A DNA stretch of 64,000 nucleotides from Neoarius graeffei (GCF_027579695.1 NC_083570.1:8666793-8730792); one strand, 5' to 3'; shown: positions 1 through 13,047, counted from the first letter of the stretch. Notes: generated by a model from the letters alone, not told the origin. A program made the numbers and translations.

Positions 1-3000
1 GAGCAGAAGAGTCCTGCTTTGGACACCATTAAAATGCAGGTTCACTTCGATATGAGTTACACGTCTCGACGTAAGTGCCGTTTCTATTCCTGCTATCAGT
101 AGTGTAGTAACGTGTGTGTGTTCAAGTGTGTGATGTGTATGAGCATGAATTCTCACACTCTTCTGAGTTTCTGATTCGGTCACTGATTTGTTATCCTACT
201 GTGTTCACCTGTTCTGTGTTTTGTTTTTTTGTCCATGCGTAAATCTGAGCTCTACCAATTATCCTATTATTTTCTTTAAGTTTTTCAAATGATGTCTCAG
301 TATCTCAAGAACTAAATCTCCAAATGAAGTTATTCCTCGCAAATCACTTGAAACATGTCCCACTAAGGGTAGTATCTCACTGGGCTGCGACAGCCCGCGA
401 CTAGTTGGGGACACAACAATTGCGATAAAATATGCAAATTAGCGACAATTTTCACTTGGAATCACACTGAATTGATATTCACATGTTTTACCGCAATTGT
501 TGTGTCTCCAACTAGTCACAGGCTGTCGCAGCCCAGCTTTCCCTCGGCAGGCAGGGAAGTAGAGGAAGCCTCATGGAAACTGACTTGAGAAGGGTTCGCG
601 ACGGCTTTGCGACACCAGCGACGCATTCGCGGCTATTTTGAGAGAAATTTTGTCGCACGAATTTTTTGAACATGTTCAAAATTTCAGTGACGAAGGAGCG
701 ACACTTTGCAACTCATGCGAGGAAATTGAGAAGCCCCGCGAATGTTTCAAGACACTTTTGAAACTCTCTCGCGAATGACGTACGCAATTTGTCGCAAGCT
801 GTCGCAGCCCAGTGAGATACTAGCTTAAGTCTACGTTTACTTGATTTCACGTCTTTATCTGAGATTTTAGGAAATCAGGACTGTGTTTTGGTGGACGTCC
901 TGTGATTGTGTACAGTGTAAATCGTGTTCACCTTCGAGCAGGTGAGTTTGTGGAGGAGCACCAGAAGGTGGCGCAGATGCGTCTCCTGCCCACGTGCCGG
1001 GAAATCACGGACAGCAGGGCCAAGAGCCGAGATGAGCTGGACGCTCTTTACTACAGGATGGTCACCTATGTGATTTTACGCTCCGGCCTCGGCTCAGACT
1101 CCGACGTCACCAACGTACAAGAAGCCACAGGTGAGAAAGCAAGAGAGACAGAAAACACCTGAAACATCTGTTGTCACCATTGTCTGCTAACTAGAGGAGC
1201 CTGTGTGCTGCTTGTTCACACTTGTTCATGTTTATCGCTTCAGGTCATCAACGTAGCGTTTATTTATACCGTATTTGTATCTGCGATGTAAGTTTGCTGT
1301 CCTCCTACTGGTGGATTTGAGACGAGTGTCGTAGCAGTGCTCACTCTGAGATTTTAACCAAACCCTTTCTAAGGCCTTCGACCTCAACTCATAACGTGCG
1401 ACGTTTTAGCTCAAGCCCACGATAGATAATACAGAACGTCCCAAGTCATACTCCTTGCTAATTACTTGGCGTAAAAAAGTTTCATTTTGAGAATTCGCTG
1501 AAGGTGATGTTGTGGGATAGTATTTAGATATTATAGCAAAATTATTAGCACCCATAGGATTCCTGTAGGTGGGTTGCATCCGACGTCACAGCCGCCTCAT
1601 TAGATAGTGTATGTACTGTAAGACATGAAGTGGTGGTCAGCTGAGCTCACTGTCCACAAAGCGTTACTATCGCTGGGGCGCTTTGCTAGTTGTTAAAATG
1701 CCCTACGCTTGTGTTCTTTTGGGCTGCTTGAATCAAACAAAGCGTGAAACTCATAAAAGTTTCTTCCGGGTTCCTTGCGAAGTGATAAAGTGTGAAACGG
1801 CAAAGGATTTTACCAAAAGATGACAAGAAAGGTGCGGAAGGGAGCTGAGTTGAAGAACGTGCGAGTTTGCAGTGATCACTTTGTGAAATCTTTGTAAATT
1901 CCTCTGATTTGTTTGGTTTGGATTCGCAACTCACCAACTTTTCTCGCGTTATTTCGTGACGTTTTGAAGTTCAGGAGACGCTTCAGTCTTCAGATGTGTT
2001 TTTGTTTACTGGTTGATCGTGGTCACCATATTGTAAACTAACGCGTATATTTTCACTTTATTTATCACGATGTCCCAGCAATCTTTACAAGGACATAAAG
2101 GATGATGTGGATTGGGCTCCTACACTGAACTAGAGAGATAAGATAATTGAAATGATCCACGGAAACACAAAAGCAGAGTTCACGAGTTAAGAGTGAGCGT
2201 AGCAGTTACAGCGAGCCGTGATAACTTCTCCGTCCTGTTTCGCCACTACCCAGGACTTTAAAGGAGAACTGAAGGCAAATTTTTTATTATCAAAATTCTA
2301 TTTCTCATTTTATTAAATATAGGAATGCATTTTTGATTGCTATTTTGTCACTGCTATAGCAAGTTATGAGTGTTTGAAATATGCTCTGTAATATATCAGT
2401 CCATATGTCAAAGCAATGAGATTCGTTGAGACCTGTGTGAGACATCATAGGATGGAAGTAAAACGTACAGCGGAAATCAAAGTGACAAACATCTGCCAAT
2501 GTTCCCTGTGTCCAAAATCGCTGACTCGGTCACTACTCCCTATATAGGGAATTGCTGTATAGAGGACTATATCGTGAGCTCATTAGTAAAATGAAAAAAC
2601 TCTTTCGGACACTACTCCTTCACGCTGGTATTTACGTCATTACGGTCGCACAATTAAAACGTGCCAGATCAGTCAGCTGATGGGTTTCAAAATAATAAAC
2701 ACACGCATGTGTTTTTGTGATAAATCCATATTATACTGAGCGCATTTCACACATTAATCAATACAAAGTCCCTGCAGCTTTCAGTTCTTTTAAATCAAGG
2801 CTGAATACTTTTGTTTCTTCTTCGCCGCTGCCTTTTATTAAATCAAATTTGAGACTTTTAATTTGATTTCTTTCAGCGTGACCGCAATGCATGATGGGAT
2901 ATATTGCTTTGGTTAGTCCCCATTGTTGTACGCTACTTTTCGTGATGCATTGTGGGATACTTTGAGTGCACTGTATAGGGTGTGAATAATCCTCACTAAG

Positions 3001-6000
3001 GTTTCGGACAGCACTACAAAATGGCGTCCTCACTATATACTGCCCTGTATAGTGAGTAGGGAGCGATTTCAGACACAGGGGTTGTCAAAAGACGCGCGCG
3101 CCCTCTTTCGAATGCTGATGTAATCAAGCCGGAAGTTTTGTTTGTTTTGATAGCAATCAGGAAAGTTTGAAAAAAGTAGGCAGTAATCGTCATTTCAACT
3201 CGTTTGGAAAACAGTTTTCAAAATGGCGGCACTGACACCTGGTTGAAGCTTCAAGTCTCGCACAAGTCTCGTGAAGATCGCGCGGATAAGCGACGCCTGC
3301 CGTGGAACAAAACGAATTACATTCAACATGGCTAAAAACCGAATAGGCTGATAAGTATCATATTTAATTGCGATTAGCTGTCAATACGAGTCACGATATA
3401 AAGTTACTAAAACCGAAAACGTCATTGAATAACACGTTAATTAAGAAATAAAGCAAGTTTAAAAATGATTTCAGTTCTCCTTTAAAGGGGTTTCTGTGGA
3501 TCTTTGTGATTGATTTATCTGGAAGAGAAGAGCAGGGAAGATTGCGAATCGAGTGGCTGTGGTTTGCTTTCGGCCGATACTAAACCGTGTAGCGTCCTAG
3601 CGATCATTGCAAAGACGCGTACAAAAAGCCTGAAACTGCCTCCTTACCCAGGAAAAAATGATACAGGATTTATCTTGTAGTGTCCTGATCCCCTGGGTCC
3701 GGTTGTTCAAAACATGGTTATCTTTTAACCAATGGTTCAATCACTATTTAACATGATGTTAAATATAACCTGCTGTTAAACTGTTGTTCAAAACTCCGTT
3801 AAAGTTAACGCACCTCCCAGCCTCCGTTATCTTTTAACCAAGTGGTTACGGACAGCTCAAAAGGCAAACACGCATGTTCCTGATTGTTAATGTGCGCCAT
3901 CCAAAACAATTCAGACGAGGACCAAACGAGCTACTTTTATACAGTGAGGCAGAACTTCGACATCGGTACTGATTTGATAGAGAATCTCTCTGTGTTATAT
4001 TTGATTTGTTTCAAGAAGATTTGGAACGCCCAACGTGAAGAAGCCGTGCATTGTCCGTTGAGGTGTTCATTTCCCTTAGATTTTATGCAAGCAGCAGTTT
4101 TTTTTCCAAGTCAGGAGACTTGGTGGGCGTGGCATTGTGGGATTGATTTTGACACGGTGTGATGTTGGTTAGGGCTAAACCAATTGGTTTGCTCATGGTA
4201 TGGTTCAATTAGCTTCAAGAAACGATTTTTTAACCAACGGTAAGTTAAAATTTTAACGGAAATAACTGTTTTGAACAACTGAACCCAGATCTTTAACCCA
4301 GCCGCATATAAAAAGTTGTACGCCTCCATGATCTTCCAGGTTTTCATTTATTTGTCTGTCTTGGATGATGTCTGTAGCACCAGGTAGTTTGAGATGTCAG
4401 GGAACTCAACAGATGGATAATTTTCCAACTCATACAGAAAATCCTTCTTTACTAGCATTAAAGGATCTAATCCCATCGCAAAGATCAACTTTCTGAAGGT
4501 GTCTTGACCATGCGTTGGCCTCTAAACTGTGAAAATAGTCAGAGACAGTTTTACTATCTTTTCTGCATAACGGCAGCCAAATTGGTTTCTCGGACCACCA
4601 TTCACCATAGCACAAGACCTTCCTCTTCTTACGGTACATCTGTGTGTGTGTTCTAGCCGCACTGCAGAGTGTGTTCCCTCCATCAGAGCTAGCTGCCTTC
4701 ATGTCTCTGCTCAGGCGTGATAAAGAACAGCAGCTGAATGAGCTCACCATGATCGTCACCGGGATTCGCCTCTTCAACAAGGACAGCGGGAAAGGAGGAG
4801 AGAGCATCGAGGACCGTGAGTGCATCTCACCTCGCGTTCTAATTAACGCTCGCCATCGTGATTCATTTTATAACAGCAGCTCTGACAGTCATGCAGATTT
4901 ACATTAACATGTTCGTTTTGGTACGTTAACATTCTGTTAAATGACGGGATGCTCTACGTAAACCGAATTGAAAATCACTGAACGGTTCTCGAAGGTAAGG
5001 AGACGTTTATTCAGCTTTCACTCATCTTCAGGACAGAAGAGTTTACGATGATGTTTTTTGACATTCATTAACCGCAAAGGCAGGAATGTGAGTGAGAACG
5101 GGAACTCACTTGTTTCCCACAAGTTCAAAAATGTAAATAGAAATGGATAGAAAGTATGGCGAATTGTTCTGTAAGACATTTATTGATGTAATCGTCAATA
5201 AATTGCTGTGGTGTAAGACAGAAGGGAACCGTCAGGGCCTTCTTGGTGTTCAGAGAAGCCCAAACGTATCAGCATTTCAAATGTTTCATAATTTCATTAT
5301 AATTATTCTCTCTTAATTCTAATTCGGCCTCATTTTCTATCACATTTGCTTCAGAAGTGAAAGGGTTACTGTCCTGAAAACATTAAAATCGAGTTCTCCA
5401 ATGAGATTGTTTTGCTTGTTGTGTCTAGGCTGAGAACAGTTCAGAGCTGCTCACTCATTGGTTAGGACTTCATTGCCGGGACAGAAGGCCATGGCAGTGT
5501 ATGTTTATGTAGGAAGTGACAGATGAATTAATTAACCAATCAGATTTTGATTTATAGCTGGAGGGACTAAAAATGTATCACCCTCAGCCTTCTCGAAGGC
5601 CAATGCAAGCTTAACTGTGAGTCGGCGCAGCAGTGAAGTCACCTTCCAGCCAGTATAGCGTTCATCAGTAGTGTTAGCGAATGCTAATAAAGCAGTCAAG
5701 CCAGTGCTATCTATCGAGAGCTATAGGCTAACAACCGAGAAACTAAGATTTCTGTCTCCAGACTCTTCTTCCACGCTGCATGCTCGCTACAGTATTTTTC
5801 ACTCAGACTTAAGTGTAATTTACTTTGTTACTTTTAAAATCAACATCGACAGCTACACACAACGGAGCGACCTGGCAGCCTGCCACTAATCCCTTACAAA
5901 ATCTTTTGCCCTGTTGCTTTTTTGGTGTGTTTGGTTAAGTTTTGGCTGAGCTCAAGTCCTATGTCTAATAGTAATAGTTCGCCGCTGGTCTAAGAGGAAC

Positions 6001-9000
6001 TCGGTCAGGTTTATGCATTTTTGTGACATACTGTACATTTATAATTAGGATTTAACTTAATTATTGTAACAAATGTTCAGAAATCCACACATATTGACAG
6101 AATACAGGCTTGTAAGAAACTATACATGTTTATAGAGCAAGTTTTTTTTTTGAAGTAATCGTGGTAATGTCTTCTGTGTTACATTGTTGATGTGCAATCC
6201 TGGTTATCGTGGCTCTCTCGTGAAGTGCTGGCCGTCCTGAACGAGGCTCTTCCTGCTGCCAGCACAGATATAGAGCGTGAACTGGAAGGGACGCAACGTT
6301 TGGCTTGGCGCTACACCACTCTGCTGGAGAGACGCTCTGAATCCGACACTGACGCCAAGCTAAACAGGGACCTGCTCACACAGGCCCTGTACAATGTACG
6401 CCAACATGAAGCCTTCCTCAAAATCATACTGGTGCGTTACAGAGACATCTAAATGTTCAAGCCAACGATTAGAATAAAAGTTATTGTAAAACATTTAAAT
6501 TTCTGTTACTATTTTATTCTTATTATGGCTAACTTTCGCTAATAATCATTAAGAGTAAAAGTCACGTAACGTAATAAAACGTAGTTCATTTGTCTCCGCC
6601 AGGCGGATGTGATGACATGTGCAAAGCAAGTGGAGGCTCTTCACACTGACCTCATGTCGAGGATGAAGGTGCTGAAGGCCACAGTTCACGCCAAAACTGC
6701 AGTACCAACCTCCCAAGTGTTCGTAAGTGTTCCTTTGCTCTGTCAAAAGCTCTTTGCTAGCATCATTTTGAGTCTGATCATTTTAAATCCCTCCCATTAG
6801 CCTCATTTCACAGCATTGGCCAGGCTGTGGGCGGGGCTTCAGGATGAGATGGTCTTGTTGAACATGCTCCGGAGCATGGCGCTCAGCCTGAGGCCGTTCC
6901 TCTCGGCTCAGTCGCAACTTCTCGAGAACGTTCAGTTGGATCAGATGCTCCGCGGTGAAACCGTCAAATCTGACGCAGAGAGAGCTGCTGAGAGCTCAGG
7001 TACGTTCTGACGTCACGAGCTTTTTATTCATTACAGAACAGCATCTTGTTAGTGGGCAGCTCGTTATGTCCAAGAAGTGTAGCGTAAACTCCTCTGGCCT
7101 GAAGACGTCGGAAAAAACTTGAGCATTACAGCTTTACGTCTTTGAGCGAGCGCATTTCATTTCTACATTATCACTCATCATGTGTAGTGTGAAGTGTAGC
7201 ACTCATTTTCTCTTTTTCAGAGGAGCGGCTTGATCCAGAGGAGATGAAATCGTCCGAGTGGATTCTGCCCGAGACCACGGCGAACTTTGAGCAGCTCTTC
7301 CTGCAGTACAGGGGTGTGTGTGGATACACTCTTGTCGAGAAGAACGGCCTCTTGCTCCCAGGTTCATAGTGAAGCTTTTCTTTCTCCAGTTTTACACTCT
7401 GCTTTTTTTAGAGTCCGAATATTAGAGCGTTCATACGACTAGACAGTGTTTAGACCAAGACGTATTCAGCTCCCCAAAAGAAACAAATTTGTGATGTAAA
7501 GTGACACTACAGCATTAAAACACTGAAAGTGAAACATCTCTGGCTGAAGCTCCTCGTTCTTCAGTCATTAATTCGACCTACTTTGTTTGTTTCCATATTT
7601 GCTTTTGGTGTTCGACGAAATCTTTTTCAGGGAAGGCCTTCCTTATTTCAGCAAGACCGCTTTCTGCACATATTAAAACTGCATGGCTGTGTAGGAAAAG
7701 AGTCCAGGTGCTAAACTGGCCTGCTGCAGTCCAGATCTGTCTCCCATATAAAACAGTTGGCGCATTATGAAGCACAAAATACGACAAAGGAGACCCCGAA
7801 CTCTTGAGCAACTGAAATTGTACATCAGGCAAGAATGGGACAACGTTTCTCTTTCAAAACTACAGCAGTTGGTCTCCTCAGTTCCCAAACATTGATAGAG
7901 TTTCGTTAAAAGTAGAGGTGATACACAGTGGTAAACACGCCATTGCCCCAACTTTTTTTTAAATGTGTTGCTGACATCAAATTCGAAATGAGCATAGATT
8001 TTTCAAAAAACAATAAAATTTCTCAGTTTCAGCATTTGATATGTTGTCTTTGTACTATTTTCAATGAAATACATGGTTTCCATGATTTCCAAATCGTCAT
8101 ATTTTGTTTTTATTTATGTTTTACACAGTGTCCCAACTTTTTTGGAATTAGGGTTGTAATTAAACTGACTTTTAAATATAATTAATAAAGGACACGCTTT
8201 AAAGGAACAGTCCACCGTATTTCCATAATGAAATATGCTCTTATCTGAATTGAGACGAGCTGCTCCGTACCTATCCGAGCTTTGCGCGACCTCCCAGGCA
8301 GTCAGACACGCTGTCACTCCTGTTAGCAATGTAGCTAGGCTCAGTATGGCCAACGGTATTTTTTGGGGCTGTAGTTAGATGCGACCAAACTCTTCCGCGT
8401 TTTTCCTGTTTACATAGGTTTATATGACCAGTGATATGAAACAAGTTCAGTTACACAAATTGAAACGTAGCGATTTTCTATGCTATGGAAAGTCCGCACT
8501 ATAATGACAGGCGTACTAACACCTTCTGCGCGCTTCGGCAGCGCATTGATACGGAGCTCAGATATCAATGCGCTGCCGAAGCACGCGGAAAGTGTTAGTA
8601 CGCCTGTCATTATAGTGCGGACTTTCCATAGCATAGAAAATCGCTACGTTTCAATTTGTGTAACTGAACTTGTTTCATATCACTGGTCATATAAACCTAT
8701 GTAAACAGGAAAAACGCGGAAGAGTTTGGTCGCATCTAACTACAGCCCCAAAAAATACCATTGGCCATGCTGAGCCTAGCTACATTGCTAACAGGAGTGA
8801 CAGCACGTCTGACTGCGTCTGACTGACTGAGAGGTCGCGCAAAGCTCGGATAGGTACGGAGCAGCTCGTCTCAATTCAGATAAGAGCATATTTCATTATG
8901 GAAATACGGTGGACTGTTCCTTTAAGGCAAGACGTCCATATTTCTGAAGCTCAGTCTGCTGCTGTTCCTTTCCAAAGGCAATCCGAACATCGGCATCCTG

Positions 9001-9957
9001 AAGCACAGGGAGAAATATTACAGCTTCAGCTCCAAGCAGGCTGCGTATCAGTTCACCTCAAACGCAGACAAGTACATCGAACTGATCGTGGAAAGAGCGA
9101 AGAGATCTCCGGAACTGATCCAGCTGCTCGAGCTTCATCAGCAGTTTGCCAGCGTCACTCCGTACTCTCAGGTATCATGGACGTGTGACTTACTTGCATC
9201 TTCTCCTTCACATACTTGACCTACTCGCTGATCTCCACCACAAACTCCATTCCCCATGAACACTCTTAGCCTACAAATATGGCTGATCCAGCACCTACAT
9301 ACTGATCCAACACAATCAGTTGCGGCGTATGAAGACTCCACACACACTCTGCACATTAAAACTGCTCAACTGCAATCCCATCCTTGTCCATCTCATCTGT
9401 GAGCCTGAGAGTGACAGGAAAATAATCAACAACAATGCGGTGAGCCAGTGCAAAGCAGCGTTTCTTAGAAAGTTTGTCTTCACAGATGCAGTCAGGTGAG
9501 AAATTGTTGGTGAAACCCATCAGCAAAAGTGAAAGCAGCACACAGACGGACACACACCTGCTGGAGAGCAACATCGTCAGATCTTACGAGTGGAACGAGT
9601 GGGAGCTGAGACGGAAAGCCATCAAACTGGTAAGCAGCTCCACCTGAAATACACTGGCATGATTAGATTATGCTCAAGCTGTCCGAAAAGCCCTGAAATA
9701 AGTTTAACACGTTATTTTGTTGAATGCACTCCAAGGCGAACCTGCGCCATAAGGTAACCCACTCGACGCAGACTGACCTGAGCCACATGAGGAGACACAA
9801 CACCACGCAGACGTTCCTTCCAAAAGAAGCTGCCTGCCAGACGAAGAGAGACGGACAGAGTAACGTACCGAGACCTCAAGTCTACCTGGCTGGGCTGAGA
9901 GGAGGACCAACCACTCCCATGACCAAACTCGATTTAACTCCAGATGTGCATGAATAG
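1..9957 (+). CDS. cfap206: CFAP206 (cilia and flagella associated protein 206), 3' ten exons
   Basis: Axonemal protein; in the family it docks radial spoke 2 and an inner dynein arm to doublet microtubules and is needed for normal ciliary and sperm motility. Exons read in the sequence: 1-70, 942-1130, 4657-4815, 6226-6431, 6603-6722, 6801-6999, 7221-7361, 8978-9171, 9486-9629 and 9736-9957 (TAG). All borders are GT/AG, phases match, and the joined frame gives 547 residues without a stop. Recognisable family blocks are DTIKMQVHFDMSYTSR in the first exon, LTMIVTGIRLFNKD in the third, LLLPGNPNIGILKHREKYY across exons seven and eight, SYEWNEWELRRKAIKL in the ninth, and VPRPQVYLAGLRGG near the C-terminus. 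Family members are about 620 aa, so roughly 75 N-terminal residues and the start lie left of the window. The acceptor at 6225 has a weak pyrimidine tract. The introns are loaded with transposons but no exon is damaged. Confidence 0.95.
372..820. mobile_element. Fold-back MITE with TA target duplication
   Basis: The ends GTATCTCACTGGGCTGCGAC (372) and its reverse complement (to 820) are inverted repeats flanked by TA at 370-371 and 821-822, as in Tc1/mariner-like non-autonomous elements. A second, inner inverted pair (about 388-427 with 490-534) makes the left half fold on itself. It lies in a cfap206 intron. No coding content is seen. Confidence 0.7.
1698..1900 (+). pseudogene. THAP zinc-finger relic
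   Basis: Starting at ATG 1698, the reading MPYACVLLGCLNQ, then SFFRVP, then (in another frame) VRVCSDHF follows the order of a THAP domain (C-x4-C with downstream C-x2-H). A stop and a frameshift near 1820 break it. THAP domains occur in P-element-type transposases and in host transcription regulators. This one lies in a cfap206 intron and is most likely the 5' end of a decayed DNA transposon. Confidence 0.55.
2256..3486. mobile_element. 1.2-kb non-autonomous DNA element with inverted ends
   Basis: The left end CTTTAAAGGAGAACTGAA (about 2257) is repeated as its reverse complement at 3470-3486. The similarity continues imperfectly for about 30 bp. It sits in the large cfap206 intron and carries a second MITE inside (2498-3080). 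The short open frames inside show no recognisable protein. Confidence 0.65.
2498..3080. mobile_element. Nested MITE inside the 2256-3486 element
   Basis: The start CCCTGTGTCCAAAATCGCT, followed by CACTACTCCCTATATAGG, is mirrored near the end by TATAGTGAGTAGGGAGCG and GATTTCAGACACAGGG. The arms are about 45 bp with mismatches. No coding sequence is seen. The flanks are too degraded for a safe target duplication. Confidence 0.65.
3693..4288. mobile_element. MITE with CTGGGT...ACCCAG inverted ends
   Basis: The left end CTGGGTCCGGTTGTTCAAAA is mirrored by the right end reading TTTTGAACAACTGAACCCAG up to 4288. Further internal complementarity (TTTTAACCAATGG with AACCAACGG-type runs) suggests a fold-back structure. 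It lies in the same cfap206 intron as the element at 2256-3486. Confidence 0.65.
4862..5215. repeat. Dispersed repeat fragment (family also near 10 kb, 16.9 kb, 20.7 kb)
   Basis: Contains the phrase ACAGCAGCTCTGACAGT and, further on, CTTCAGGACAGAAGAGTTTA and AAATTGCTGTGGTGTAAGA. Close relatives occur at 9985-10460 and, for the first phrase, at 16865-16980 and (reverse) 20669-20815. It is a multi-copy non-coding repeat that begins right after a cfap206 exon. Confidence 0.5.
5216..6225. other. cfap206 intron sequence with no recognised element
   Basis: About 1 kb between the 4862-5215 repeat and the next cfap206 exon at 6226. The small open frame at 5671-5889 has no recognisable domain. No inverted ends or simple repeats were seen. 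It may be decayed transposon sequence, but nothing specific supports that. Confidence 0.4.
7590..8158 (+). pseudogene. Tc1/mariner transposase relic and 3' terminal repeat
   Basis: The frame LFQGRPSLFQQD matches the region around the second catalytic Asp of Tc1/mariner DDE transposases; NWPA/SPDL-like and EWDN-like remnants follow in other frames. Stops and shifts abolish coding. The right side contains GTCCCAACTTTTTTGGAATT near 8130-8155, a typical terminal sequence of this family. A sister copy in the opposite orientation lies at 29695-30290. The 5' half is missing. Confidence 0.65.
8198..8925. mobile_element. 728-bp nearly perfect fold-back element
   Basis: The whole stretch reads almost the same on both strands: TTTAAAGGAACAGTCCACCG at the left is mirrored to 8925, and the centre lies near 8560 (GGAGCTCAGATATC). 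Arms are about 350 bp. The two similar 74-residue open frames on opposite strands are a product of this symmetry, not genes. It sits 52 bp before a cfap206 exon (8978), so an RNA hairpin would form close to that acceptor. Confidence 0.85.
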
Positions 9958-9984
9958 TTAATTTGTTTGTTAGTTAGACCTAGT

Positions 9985-11030
9985 ATTGAATGTTTGTATT
10001 GAATTGTTGCATTCTGGTTTCTGATTGGCCAGAAAATACTGATTAATTTTCTCTGAAAGTTTTGCAGGCGTATATTAATGCACTCGTTCGAATTTATGGT
10101 TTTCATCGTACCAGCTCGTTCCCAGGGATTTCTACGATGGACGCTAGACGTAAACCGATTTTAAAAATCATTTATATGGTGATGTTTTCGTAACTGAAGG
10201 GAGATGTTCATTTAGCATTTCTGGAAGGAGTCTCCAGTGTAACAGTCAGAGGTGAAGTTTTGTGACACCTTCAGGACAGAGGAGTTTATGCTTCGCAGTT
10301 TCTTGGTTACAACATGATTTTTTTTTTGTCTTATTAACTTTAAGAGAAGGATAATAGGCAGGCTGGTGAGAGAACGACTGTTAATGTAACTATAAATGGA
10401 TAAAAAAAACTATGATGTGAAATTTGTAATTGTTGGCAAATTGCTGTGGTAAAAGAGGAATTGTGGGAGATGATACTTTGGTACCGAATGTCAGTCAAAG
10501 CAGCGCGCACACAATTATGAATGATCTTATTGGCTCTAATAATATTAAATATTATTATACATACAGGAGACTTTTTCAATGGAATAAAAATGTGTGTTCT
10601 ATTCCCTTCTAGTGGGTTTCATTCATTCGGTTTGGTAGCATGCAATATTGTTAGCGTGTCGCTTATCCTACGTGTATTACGTCACTCTACCCACTGGAGA
10701 ATGAGCGTTGAATATGATTTACGATATTGCATGGTTGTCAAGGCAACATGACGTCACACGTCGGAGACGTAAAACTTCCACGTGAGCGAGCAACTGTGAC
10801 AATTTGTGAACAAACATAGCTTCTACGATTGCTTCGTTAAATACAGAAGATTTTGAAAGAGAAAGACGCGTTGAACACCCGGAAGGAATGTATAATAATA
10901 ATGATAATAATAATAATATCGACTGGCTTTTTTTGTGGTCTATCAGATATATTCCATTCAGCTACTCATCTTTGACTCATTCATTATCATGCTAGCTGAA
11001 TGGAATATATCTCATATACCACTCAACGCC
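9985..11030. repeat. Intergenic dispersed repeat ending in a palindrome
   Basis: Fills the gap between cfap206 and finTRIM gene A. It begins with TTCTGATTGGCCAGAAAATA and shares AAATTGCTGTGGTAAAAGAG-type blocks with 4862-5215. Near the right end, GATATATTCCATTCAGCTA (from 10946) is mirrored by TAGCTGAATGGAATATATC, a hairpin of about 19-bp stem. An (AAT)n-like tract occurs at 10890-10920. No gene is seen. The remaining 11031-11345 is the upstream flank of gene A, with a short CA run. Confidence 0.5.
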
Positions 11031-11345
11031 AGACAATATTATTTAATTATCCTGAGGAATAACACAGCAGACTGTGAGGTTACACAAAAATAATCCACGC
11101 CAGCATGGATTTACCACTTTACCATCTTTGATTTATTAAAAAGTAGCAGGTGGATAAAATGAGATTGAAGCTTCTGCACACACACACACTGTCACACAGC
11201 CACACCCATTTGACAGTCTGCACTCCTACTCTTTTTAAAGCTCCACCCACTCTGGCTCTGTGATATCGTATCTCACAGTGCAGCAGGACACTCTTTTCAA
11301 AGCACGGAATTCCAATCTCTACTGTATGTGTCGCTCTCTGGAAAA

Positions 11346-12962
11346 ATGGCTGAGGCCAGTATTTCAGTAGCTCAGGACCAGTTCATGTGTCCAGTGTGTC
11401 TGGATCTCCTGAAGGATCCGGTGACTATCCCCTGTGGTCACAGTTTCTGTAAGGTGTGTGTTAATGGCTGCTGGGATCAGGAGGATCAGAAGGGCGTCTA
11501 CAGCTGTCCTCAGTGCAGAGACACTTTCACTACAAGGCCTGTTCTACGCAGAAACAACATGCTGGATGAAGTGGTGGAGAAACTGAAGAAGAAGACTGAA
11601 GTCTTATCCTGTTTTTGTGAACACAACACCGAGTCAGGTGCATCAGACAAAGAACAGGTGAGAAGGAGAAATGGTTTCAGACTGAATCCTTCGACATTTT
11701 GTTTCTAATCCTGCTTTACTCAGGCTATATGGTGTAAAAATGTCATGACTTCTATTGATTATAAATAATAAATATGTTCCATGTATCCTGTAGATGTGAA
11801 CAGTTTTACAAGCACATCCTGAGTACCTTTGACCTCACTCAGAGAGAGAGCCAGGATATGGATGATCTTTAACTTGAATTGCAGTTAATAATCTCCCACC
11901 TTCGAGCTGTCTTTGAGTGAACACTTTACAGTTAGTAAAGTTAGTAATTAACTCAGGATGTAACATCATTTCATTCATTCTTGTCAGAGTGAGTTAAAGT
12001 TGAAGGAGGAGCAGATGAAATCCCAGCAGAGAATCCAGGAGAAGCAGAAGAAGGTGCAGGAGCTGAAACAGGCTGTGAACACTATAAAGGTGAGCAGTGA
12101 GCAGAGACAGAGCTGCTCCTAGAAACACACACAACATGGACAACGAGTCATTTACAGTCCCAGTAAGAGAGGGAATGATAGACGAGCTTTAAGTCGTGTG
12201 TGTGTGTGTGTGTCCCCTAACAGCTCAGTGCACAGACAGCAGTGGAGGACAGTGAGAGGATCTTTACTGAGCTGATCAGCTCCATGGAGAAAAAGCGCTG
12301 GGAGGTGACGGAGCTGATCAGAGATCAGGAGAAGACTGAACTGAGTCGAGCTGAACGACTCCTGGAGCAACTGGAGCAGGAGATTGCTGATCTTCAGAGG
12401 AGAGTCACTGAGCTGGAGCAGCTTTCACACACACACGATCACATCCATTTCCTCCAGGTAACACTCATTGTCTGATATCACTTGCACTGTGGTCTGAGAC
12501 TATTCGTCCATCTCGTACATCACTCCGTTTCCAGTCTCTCGGTGTCTCTTCTGGACGTGGCGACTCATCCATCATTACTGTCCATCAACATGTTTCATTT
12601 GATGGAGTGAGGAATTATCTCTCAGAGATGAAAAAGCAATTCAACAAAATCCCTTCATATGGTGAGAGGAAGTAAAATGTTATAAATCCACGCATATACA
12701 TAAAAAAAAGATTTATTGTACTTATCTGAACTTAACATTGTCGCAGCTACCATCTGAAAGATATTGTACTTATACAGTTCATCAGTCATATTAAGATCAT
12801 TTATTTTGCCAATATTCATAAATTCAAACATCGTGTTTCCTAAAATCACACTCTGAACATTGTATATTATTCCACCTCCATTTTCTCTCCGTCACAGCAA
12901 TTTGGATGAATTTACCTTCAGAGCTGAAGACTCGAGAAGATTTTCTACAATGTATGTATGCA

Positions 12963-13047
<85 letters not shown>

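Noticed and set aside
4430-4825. 131-codon minus-strand open frame
   Set aside because: It is antisense to the third cfap206 exon in view (4657-4815), which has good splice sites and family similarity.
8410-8704. Two near-identical 74-residue open frames on opposite strands
   Set aside because: They mirror each other because the region is a fold-back element; no coding support.
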